DNA of 64,000 nt, taken from Gnetum montanum (lineage: Eukaryota; Streptophyta; Gnetopsida; Gnetales; Gnetaceae). The stretch lies in NCBI GenBank assembly GCA_015680685.1, contig MNCI01036277.1, forward strand, positions 1 to 64,000, written 5' to 3'. The notes below the pieces were generated by a model that did not search any database, was not told where the DNA came from, and was given only the letters and a program-made list of their open reading frames with translations. This document shows, piece by piece, positions 1-8,792 of the stretch (its first letter is position 1; every line of letters starts with the position of its first letter). The position numbers and the translations under genes are program-made.

Positions 1-1031
1 CAGTTGTCCTCTTCAACAGCACAGTGTTACACTCTGTCATTAGCAGCTGTACTCCTCAACCACACAGTCTGTTAACAACAATGCGGTAGTTTTGTGCTTT
101 GTCATCACCATCCTACATTACCTTCAGCAAATTTGGCTTCATTGTGTGATTGCATTTTCAGTCCTTTGCAAGTCATTTTATGTTTGAATTGTTTATTCTT
201 CTTTCCTACTATGTTTGCTTAGGTTCTTTAGCGAACATTTCTCAGTTCATATTGATTTCTCTACAAAAGCTTTTAGCCAAAGGTTCCCAACAACAAATTA
301 TAGCCTAAAATGACAACCTGAAATCAACCAGGAAAATAAAAATGCTGATGCTTCTCATACTCATACTCCATATTGCTGAATGATAAGACTTGCTTCCTTT
401 TTAAAATTTTTGTTTTGTTCTGACAAATAAAATAGATAAATACTACTGTGAGGCCAGAGGTGGAAATGCTCAAACTTCAATGGTAAAATAAATAAAACTC
501 TAACTTTATGGTCTGTTGTGTTGTTTCTTTCCTCGTTGATTCTGTGCTCTAATTCACTTTGCTTTTGATTTGTAATCATCTTTCTAGGTACATTGTTGAT
601 GAGAAAAAAATAAAAAATAAAAAGCTACAACATGCAAAGCAGTGGTCAGTAATCGGTAATGTAGCAGGGGGCTGCCCGTACTAACCTGGGCAGACTCAGC
701 TCCAATAGTTAAGTCTAGCACCAATGACTTTAGGATGAAAACATGATGGTTCACAATAAGGTAACCGCTATTAGCAATCCCATTGCGCTGAGCTTAACAT
801 GATTCTGGTTTCACACTTGGCCTTACTTGAAATATAAGCCTGGTTTAACACTTGGCCTTACTTGAAATATAATAAGTAATATAATAAGTAAGGTAAAGCA
901 AGGTGATCTTCAAAAGAATACAAAGCAGCCAAATGGCTTCCAAAACCCTTTGATACAAAGCAGCAAGAAAGAGAGACACGGAGAGACGGAAACAAACAAA
1001 GATGATAGTTATAGTTAAGCGGAAAACTTAC
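1..1031. other. Non-coding; possible intron/downstream part of the GDSL gene
   Basis: No exon could be recognised here on either strand. If the GDSL esterase gene to the right is intact, its remaining exons lie in this stretch or beyond the left edge; I searched by eye for the later SGNH blocks and did not find them. A 32-bp direct repeat (tggtttMacacttggccttacttg..., copies at 806-837 and 841-872, one mismatch) lies in it. Confidence 0.5.
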
Positions 1032-1452
1032 AATAGGAAATATCTTGGGCAACAACAAAACCGCGCATCTAGAATTATAGCCTTCGTATCCGCGCAAAAC
1101 AATGTCTGCCTGCAGGACATTCACCAATTCATTAATTCATTTGCATTTCTCATTTCTAAAACCAAGTTCAATTTCAGCTTGGATTGGATTATTATCGGCC
1201 ATTTCATTAATGCATTTGCCATTCTCATTTCTAAAACCAAAGTTCAATTTCAGGTTACATTAGATTATTATCTCCAATCCATTAATGCATTTTTTGCATT
1301 TCTCATGTCTAAAAGCAAAGTTCAATTTCAAATTGGATTGTTACCTTGCGGCAGTAACGATGGGCAAGAGCGGCTCCCCATCCAACAGAGGGTTCAAAGC
1401 TGTGTTGAGTGAGGGAATCTCCGAAGAGTAGAATCTCAGGCCTGGGCTTCAT
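1032..1452 (-). CDS. GDSL/SGNH-hydrolase esterase, first two exons (partial)
   Basis: Two exons on the minus strand read as the N-terminus of a plant GDSL esterase/lipase of the CPRD49 / isoamyl-acetate-hydrolysing-esterase-like group, which hydrolyses ester substrates. Exon 1 is 1452-1345: 36 codons starting MKPRPEILLFGDSLT, where GDS is block I and its Ser the expected nucleophile, followed by GWGAAL. It ends at a GTAACA donor. Exon 2 is 1109-1032: 26 codons starting ADIVLRGYEGYNSRCA, which is the block II region (RGYxGYN) with the oxyanion-hole Gly. It is preceded by CTGCAG and ends at GTAAGT. Both exons are phase 0 and join cleanly. The usual family length is about 240-260 residues, so only about a quarter is seen; later blocks (GxND and DxxH) were not found. 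It is either a real gene running off the left edge or a gene fragment. RCA replaces the usual RWA in block II. Confidence 0.75.
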
Positions 1453-3900
1453 TGATTGAATGTTCAAATGCACGCACACACTTACTTGATCGTTTGAAGC
1501 ATGTAAATGTAATTGCAGCACGTCGGCAATGCCCCGTCGCTTAAAACAAAGTTCCGATACCAAGGCCACATGTAGGTGTTTTTTCCTACTCTGCGGTGTG
1601 ACACTGTAAGCAGTGTGGAACAAAGAAACGACGTTTTGTAATGTTATACAAAGAAATTGACTCCTATAAATAGTGAAATTTTATCATGCTAGACATTAAC
1701 CTATGTCTTGACGTGGTGCTACTATGGTCTCTATCATGAATCAGAGCACATATCAGAGTTCCCGTTGAAAGTACTGAATGTAGCCTTGGTATGAGACGTC
1801 CAAGTGACCTGGACAACATTTCCAGCCAGACTCGCATACATACCGCCTATCCTTGTGAAGTGTTGTATTTTTGTTTTTATATATAGATATATATATATAT
1901 AATATTGGAAATTGAAAACTAGAAATTTTTATTATGTTCAAGAAAGTCCATAGAATTTGGATTTATTGCACAGTTGCAAAGCTTCAAAAAATTTGCAAAG
2001 AAAGTTGAAAATATTTACACATGTTTTTTGAGATTTCTTCTTAAGATTGTCACAAAAGATCTCCACTTCATTCAAAGGGATATTAGGTGAACATAGATCA
2101 ATGCTTTATTTTTCACCCCCAAAAAAATATATGCTAAAGCCTTCCAATGCATTGGTGATAAAGAAGGTTAAATTTTGCTACATGCAATTGATTGAAGTTG
2201 TATTTCCTTTTATGTTAATTGAAAAAAAATAAAGTTATATGGTTTATTACTTGTAGAAAAGTTAGTAGAGCCAAAGAAGGTAAGAGACCATATGACAAAT
2301 GAGGAGTCAAAACATCTTGTTATTCATCCTAAAAATATTAATTTTGCTTGTTTTACTACCAAACTTATGCTTTAAAACACTGTATCAAAAGTGGAATTTC
2401 AAGCCAAAAAGGCCAAATAAAAATAAAAATAAAAATTGAATTAGAAATATGTATATATGTATAGGATGAGTAACAAAATTTTATATTATTCTAAAGATGC
2501 TTCATATTGTATGGTTTGACTAAATGTACACTATGATACATTAGAAGAATTGTAGAGGGATATACAATTCTCTCAAGTAAGACAAGAGTCTTCCATAAAT
2601 TAAATCTATCTTTTTTGTAACCTACGTAAATAAACAACTAAGTGAAAGTAACAAAAGCAAATAAATTTTATCATAAATACCTAGAAAACTAGAAATAACT
2701 TTCATTACCATCTCCAATCTAAATTCTCTAGCAACATTTTTGGTAAATACTATTATTGCCAAAGTTACTTTCATAAGAAACATAGATTCTTGAAATTTCC
2801 AATCTTAAAGCTTGTGCTTCATCTTGTATATCCATGTTTAGTTAATTGTTCCAACAAATATTTTTCCAAATATTTTTTTACTAAATTTATGAATGTTAAC
2901 AACTTCTTCAAAGTCACCAACACACTTCATTCAATTGAACGAAATGGATATCACTGTCTATAACCTACCAAATGTACATTGCTATGTTATCTGTATGCAC
3001 TTCTACGAATGAAAGATTAAACTTTTGCAAGATATACAATGATTAGACATAAGACACTTGTTCAATATATCAATAATAACACACTGTTTAAAATATAAAA
3101 AGAGATAAAAACATAATAAACTAGCTTCTTATTATATCATTATTTAATTTGACAACAACATGTACATTTTTTTCCAACCATCACTACATTTTTTGAATAG
3201 AGCCTAATCAAATATAGACGAGATAAATTTTTATGTTATTTGCATCATTCAATGCATGCAAATCAACAATATATAACGTTATCTTCAATGAATATATGTC
3301 ATCAACATTTGCAAGTATCAATTTAATAGGCAAATAATAAATAATTATATTAGATTAGATAAAACATTAACAAGGAATTTGATCTTCTTCTCAAGCATAC
3401 CAATATCTTTGAATCCACCTTTTCTCCCATTCTAAAGTAAAAGTTATTCAATAATGTAGTCACCTGACAATCATGTCATGGATTACAATTAAAGCATTAC
3501 CATCCACTCTATTCAAAAATGTACTCAAAGATAATCACATTTGTTGATTGAATCTATTGCATGTCATTCATGTTATTTATTGCTTGCATTACATTTAAAG
3601 CATATGATTTGTTTCCTTCATCACACACTTTATGACTTCTAAAACTATTGAGTAATTAAAATTGTTTCTCAAAGAGGATAAAACACTATATATAAATTTT
3701 AATGATCAAGAATAAGTTATTCAATACTTTATTAAGAGGAAGAATAAAAATGATCAAATATTCTTTTATTTTTTAAAATAATAACATATAATTATCATAA
3801 ACAAAGACATCGATAATAACACCATGCTTTTTAGATTTTGATAAAAATTTGACTTGGAGATTCCAAAATAAACTAAATAATTACCTTGATGTAACTAAGC
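1453..3900. other. AT-rich intergenic sequence, no gene seen
   Basis: Very AT-rich sequence with no convincing exon. It holds a short TA dinucleotide run at about 1877-1903. 1453-1700 would be the 5' flank of the minus-strand GDSL gene; no confident core promoter was picked. Confidence 0.6.
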
Positions 3901-3901
3901 T

Positions 3902-4006
3902 TTGATAGTTAGCTTGTTAACCTTTTAAAAAAATAATTTACCCCTCTCCTAATAATTTACCCCTCTCCTAATATTGATAGTTAGCTTGTTAACCTTTTAA
4001 AAAAAT
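3902..4006. repeat. Nested direct repeats upstream of the TNL gene
   Basis: A 33-bp block (ttgatagttagcttgttaac...) occurs at 3902-3934 and again at 3974-4006. Between the two copies a 19-bp unit, aataatttacccctctcct, is tandemly duplicated at 3932-3950 and 3951-3969. This looks like recent slippage or a template-switch footprint. Confidence 0.85.
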
Positions 4007-4241
4007 AGCTTTACAAAATGTTTACTAAGCCAACACCTCTTTTGATAAAACAGTGAAACATCTTTTTGATGCATCCCTTAAAAACCATGGACGGGGAAGG
4101 TAATAATTCACTTATAAAAAGGCAAATGCCAAAGACTGTTTAATGGCGGACACCTGGTCATTTAGCCTACGGTGAAGACTGTTCAACAACAAAACAAAAC
4201 AATAGAATACAAGACAAATACAAGACAATAATGTATTGTTT

Positions 4242-4471
4242 TTGACGAACTTTGATTCCCCCACTAAAACTTGGTTCACATGTCTGCGCACTCTTGACTA
4301 ACTTTGATTCCGCCAGTGACACGGTTCAGATTTCCGAATACTTTCCCATCACGCGGAGTACCTTCTCCATAACGCAGAGCTGCACTATTGACAAACTTGG
4401 ATTCCCCCTCTGAAACTCGGTTCAGGTTTCCGAACACCTTCCAAACGCGCACGCGGAGTTCCACTTTTGAC
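4242..4471 (+). promoter_or_regulatory. Diverged promoter repeats headed by TTGAC W-box cores
   Basis: Imperfect units begin at 4242, 4294 and 4388, and a fourth start lies at 4467. Each opens with TTGAC and the first three continue as TTGACnAACTTnGATTCC, then a ...CGGTTCAG.TTTCCGAA...CGCGGAGT segment in the two long copies. The units lie 0.5-0.75 kb upstream of the TNL start codon. TTGAC[C/T] is the established core bound by WRKY defence regulators; the copies at 4294 and 4467 read TTGACT. That the repeats act as a defence promoter is inference. Confidence 0.5.
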
Positions 4472-4628
4472 TCTGCGCGCATGACTTTTGTATCGCCAGG
4501 ACAAATAAGAAAAGTCCTTTACTCACCAAGTTTTGGACCATATTTTACTCCCTGCTATAATTTCGGTGAAAAGTTCACGTTGCATCGAAAGGCTAAATTT
4601 TCATTGCTCGGCTACATTGGTACGTCTT

Positions 4629-4900
4629 GCTGCCAAATGAGACACCTGCTTCTTTTGCTCTGTATTTTACTTTGCATTGCATCGCATTGCTGCGTCAGTT
4701 TGTTTTGCTGCCAAACACCTGCCCTCTCTGTGTCTTGCTCCTTATCTGCTTTTGACTTGCATTGCTGCGTTAGTGATTTCCTCTCTCTTCCTCTGTTTCT
4801 GCTTTTGCATTGCATTACGCTGCTGGATCAGTGTTTGGCTGCCAGTTCAGACACCTGCCTCACTGTTGCTCTGTATTTGCCTTTGCTGAAACTGGGAAAA
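4629..4900 (+). repeat. Imperfect repeats in the TNL leader
   Basis: The segment upstream of the start codon carries three imperfect units beginning GCTGCCA at 4629, 4707 and 4838, each followed within about 20 bp by CACCTGC and then a pyrimidine-rich tail with TTGCTCTGTATTT-like and GCATTGC motifs. An open frame crosses it (4388-5017) but its Leu/Cys-rich translation reflects the simple composition and is not taken as a gene. Confidence 0.55.
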
Positions 4901-4995
4901 TGTCTGGATTCTTCTCTCTTGCTCTGTATTCTTCTCTCCTGCTCTGTACTTGCCTTTTCTGGTAATGGGCAACTAAGCGGCCCAGGTATCGTAAT

Positions 4996-5619
4996 ATGGA
5001 AGAAAGTGCACCATTGAACAGAAGCAGAACAGAAACAGAAGCAGAAGATGAGGAAGCAGATACAGACTCTCCGGCAACTGAAATAAGGCGGCTGCAGCAG
5101 CCTGGGTCTTTTTCTAACCCTCGGGCAAATCCGGATGTTGGTGGGTCATCATCCTCCTCCTCAAGTGGTGAAGGTTCCAAAAGCAAGTTTCATGTGTTCA
5201 TCAGTCACAGAGGCCCAGACACAAAGTGGACTTTAGCCTATCATTTGTACGATATGTTGGTGGACAGAGGGATCCAGGTGTTTCTGGACAGAGAAGAGTT
5301 GCAGAGTGGGGAAAGCTTAACAGAGGCCATTAAAGAAGCCATTGAATGTTGCAAGGTACAGGTATGTATACTTTCTAGTGGATTCGCAGAGTCTGTGTGG
5401 TGTCTTAGTGATGATGCTGCGTAAATGTGAGAATCGCACATGTACCCTCATTCCTGTCTTCTATGATGTGGAACCCTCGGATGTCCGACGATTAAAAGGA
5501 AATTTTGGAAAAGGATTTCAGAAACTCATAAGCAAAGGCAGGTACTCCGGTGAAGAAATTGATGAGTGGAGAAATGCTCTGTACAAGATTGCCCAAATAA
5601 GTGGACACGAGGGCCAAGG
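4996..5619 (+). CDS. TNL exon 1: TIR domain, with frameshift
   Basis: About 63 acidic and serine-rich residues (including seven Ser in a row at residues 51-57) precede the TIR domain. TIR box 1 reads KFHVFISHRGPDTK (about residues 64-77), followed by the LxxAI segment in GESLTEAIKEAIE that carries the catalytic Glu of plant TIR NADases, then VCILSSGFAESVWCL. The frame then fails: frame 1 stops at 5422-5424, while frame 2 carries the rest of the domain (MMLRKCENRTCTLIPVFYDV, then EPSDVR) to the GTGAGT donor at 5620. A small deletion between WCLS and MMLR, where the family has a short DELxL-type segment, would explain it. Confidence 0.85.
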
Positions 5620-6511
5620 GTGAGTGATGTTAGCATATCTTTGATCTTTCCTATCTTATTTCTTTCACCGGTTGAATTGATTTTGTTGTTTCGAATAGCA
5701 ACTTCACTCTCTTATATCAATTTTGTTCATACAAATACCCATTTTGCTTTTTCATCAAACCATCCTACCAATTCTGCTATTTTATTAAGCTATATAAAAC
5801 CTGCGTAGAGGGCTAACACCGACTGTGAAATTAACAAAGATTAATGGTATCCAAAGAAAGTTAATAGCATCAAGGAATTTACTAGGTAATAGTTTACCGA
5901 ATTTTTGGATGAATTTGATTTTTAAGTATAGTGAAATTGGTTGGCTTAACAGTGAAATTTTAGAATAGTAGCTTGAAATAGGTAAAAAGAAAAGAAAAAT
6001 TGGTACAGGATTTACTGAAATCTAATGACCAAAGAATTATTTTGGGTTTACCATGAGAGCTCTTTGTAAGATAATCAAGTAAAGTAAATCACAGGAGCCT
6101 CAATACCCATTCTGCTTAGTAAGGTCTTAGAGGAAAGCTTATCATTTTTCTGAATGATTATGCAGGTTTGACCCATACCTTTCAACTTAAGAAACAAGAT
6201 AATGATCCATTATAAGTTATTAAGCATAATATATTCCAATATTATTATATAATTCAAAATTTATTTAGATTTATAGTATATAGGTTTAAATTTTAAAGAT
6301 GTTTGCGGTTAAGGGTACTTTTTGTAATAATAGCAAGCTTTGACTCCTGTTTATGGTTTAGTCCCCATAAATCATGATAGGATTTAAATCAAAAAATTAT
6401 GCTACACTTAAAGTTTTAAGGTGGTTTTCCTGCTTGATCTTTCCCGTGGTCATAACGTTCATGGTACATAGGACAAAGAAAATTGATTTTTAACCTTCTT
6501 ATTTTTACCAG

Positions 6512-7612
6512 GGACTATTGCAGGACCATTGTCAACCAGATATGCGAGTTACTTGATGTTGGATCTATGGCTACTTCTAACAAAGTAGTTGGAATAGAGC
6601 AGCAAGTACTCGGGATGATTAGTTATATAATGAATTGCCGTTAAAATGGCATCGGAAAAAAACCACGTTTGCAAAAGAACTTTATAATAAGATTTACAGT
6701 CACTATGACAGGTACTGCTTCATTGAAGATGTAAATAGATTTGTAGAAAAGCATGGTAAAAATGAAATCCACAGACAGCTTATTAGTAGGCTTTTCAGAT
6801 ATGATCCAAGCAAGGAAATAAGAAGGGAAGTAAACAGTGCTTTAAGGGAGAAATTGCACAATGCAGAAATTTTAGTGGTGCTAGACAATATTCATAGGAA
6901 AATTCCATTGAGTTCTGTGTTTATTGATGATGATGTTCCTCTGAGTCCAAGGAGCATCATTATTGTAACGAGCAGGGAAGGGGGAGTTCTTAAGCATGAC
7001 CCTGAAATTCAGCGGTACCATCAAAATTTGATTGAGTGGAAAATCTCAAATCTAGATTTCTATACATCAAAGAAAATATTTTGCCAGTACGCATTTGCAG
7101 GAATTGAGATTGAGAATGATGAATTCAATGAACTGACTAATAAGATTGTTGGAAAATGTCATGGTATTCCATTAGCATTGACTACAGTTGGCAAAAACCT
7201 CTATAGAGAGGATATTGATTGCTGGAAATCTTTATGGAATTCTATAAAAGATTCTTTGCCACATGATGTGAAAGATATACTAAAATTCAGCTATGATAAT
7301 CTTGGTGGGTTAGAAAAATGCTTATTCCTAGATATAGCAACTATTCTCTTAGGGGAAAAAGAGAAACTCCTTGTTGAACTTTGGCGGAAAAGTGATGAAG
7401 AAGATGCTGAATTTGAAGTTCGACATGCTCTTAATGTGTTGAAGAAGAAGGATTTGATTCATGTGTCTTCTGATGGTGATGGTGTTTTATATATGCATGA
7501 TGTGTTTGTGGACTTGGGGAGGAGCATAGTTAAAGATGAAGATTCATGCCCTGGCCGTCGCAGCCGTGTGTGGGATCCTTCAGATGTCAAAAACATGTTA
7601 TCTGATGAAACG
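6512..7612 (+). CDS. TNL exon 2: NB-ARC domain, P-loop broken
   Basis: After the TTTTACCAG acceptor the frame joins exon 1 in phase and reads VVGIEQQVLGMISYIM, then meets TAA at 6642-6644. The P-loop follows as NGIGK and shifts frame inside a run of seven A (6656-6662) before TTFAKELYNKIYSHYD resumes. The leading Gly-Met-Gly of the usual GMGGIGKTT motif is absent. Downstream the frame is open to 7612: kinase-2 EILVVLDNI (usual LVLDDV, second Asp is Asn), RNBS-B SIIIVTSREGG, GIPLAL, CLFLDIA, MHD as YMHDVFVDLG, then PGRRSRVWDPSDV. Exon size (1.1 kb) is normal for TNLs. The linker between VGI and the P-loop is shorter than usual. Confidence 0.85.
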
Positions 7613-7764
7613 GTATGACTTTGTAATTATTTGATACTGAAATTTGGATTTGCTTTCTTTTTAAGTAAAATGATTAGTGTTTTGTTGTTTTCTTTTTCTG
7701 CAACATAATCCTTGTTCTTTGCATGCAAAGGAAATCACCTGAGAGCAATGTTTGTAAATTTCAG

Positions 7765-7909
7765 GGAACTGAAAAGGTGAAAGCACTGAACTTAGTTTTT
7801 GAAGGTTTAGAAGCTGTTTTGGATGAAGATCAATGTCCATGGTCTGTAGATGCTTTTAGCAACATGTCATCTTTGGAAATTTTGATTGCACATGGTAATT
7901 GTATGGAAG
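7765..7909 (+). CDS. TNL exon 3: NB-LRR linker
   Basis: Begins at a TTTCAG acceptor with GTEKVKALNLVFEG, the conserved NL linker, and continues ...AFSNMSSLEILIAHGN to a GAAG|GTATTC donor, 145 nt, ending one base into a codon. Phase matches exon 2 (0) and exon 4. The open frame beyond 7909 (to 7983) is intron. Confidence 0.8.
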
Positions 7910-8034
7910 GTATTCGGCTAGTTAATTACTTATCAAAAGAACATGTACTATTTAATTTAATGTATTTTTGGAGATTTTTGATTTAGAAATGATGATAACA
8001 TTGGATTTATTTTTATTTTATTATGTTGATCAAG

Positions 8035-8179
8035 GTGATCTTTCCAAGTTATCAAAGAGATTGTTATATTTGAAATGGACTGATTTTCTGAGATTCCTCA
8101 GACACTATGCTTAAAACGTTTGAGAGTCTTACACATGACTGGTGAACAGCTGATGCTTCTATGGGAACATTCTTCAAAG
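8035..8179 (+). CDS. TNL exon 4: short LRR-side exon, 1-nt frame shift
   Basis: Completes the split Gly codon and reads DLSKLSKRLLYLKWTDF, then stops early because of a shift near 8086; in the next frame EIPQTLCLKRLRVLHMTGEQ and the remainder run to the AAG|GTGAGA donor. A single lost base after TTT accounts for it. The end of this exon together with its donor lies in a 44-bp tandem duplication, so a second identical donor exists at 8223/8224. Confidence 0.75.
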
Positions 8180-8235
8180 GTGAGATTTAATAGCTGATGC
8201 TTCTATGGGAACATTCTTCAAAGGTGAGATTTAAT
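8148..8235 (+). repeat. 44-bp tandem duplication across a splice donor
   Basis: Two exact copies of a 44-bp unit (agctgatgcttctatgggaa...gatttaat) at 8148-8191 and 8192-8235. The unit includes the end of exon 4 and its GTGAGA donor. Use of the second donor would add 44 nt and shift the frame into exon 5. Confidence 0.95.
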
Positions 8236-8792
8236 AATGCATTGTTATAAGGGTTAGAAACGGACTGTGAGAGTGTGCATGCTAAATTTTAAAAAATGCA
8301 TTAAAATTTTAAAATTGAGAGTTTCATTCCATTTCCAGAGTTTTCCTTTAAATATTTTAGATCTCAGAAAAAATTATAAATGCCAGTTAATAACCATAAA
8401 GTTATAATTCATAATTGGGCAATAACAGAATGGCTGTAATAACATTGTATGAGTTGCATAATTTCAACTATTTAAGTCAAATTTTTGGTTTAAGATTTAT
8501 TGTAATCTGAAAAAAAATAACTTTTATAACTCTATTCTGTTTATACAAGGCTTAATGATAATGAGTATATATTAACATGAGTAATTATTTAAGAGTAATT
8601 TAAAAATAACTTGAATAGAAAACACGTGGAAAATATAAGGCAATATTTGTTTGCACTTCGCAACCGTATTTTAATTTTACCTTTATTTAAAGACAAAATC
8701 CAAAAGAAAATCTTCCCTAATTTCTTTTTAACAAAATTTGTAGTTATGTGATATACGTTTCTAATAAAAATTTAATACCATGCATTTAACAG
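8236..8792. other. TNL intron before the LRR exon
   Basis: AT-rich sequence with no coding signal, ending in the TTTAACAG acceptor at 8792. Nothing else seen. Confidence 0.7.

Noticed and set aside
1302-1412. Plus-strand frame at 1002-1412 as a gene
   Set aside because: Antisense to the two GDSL exons and built from a repeated aaaaccaaagttcaattt phrase of the intron.
1664-1673. CTATAAATAG as a plus-strand TATA box
   Set aside because: No plus-strand gene follows within a sensible distance.
4388-5017. 209-codon open frame rich in Leu and Cys
   Set aside because: It overlaps the TNL leader and start in another phase, and its composition follows from pyrimidine-rich repeats; no family resemblance.
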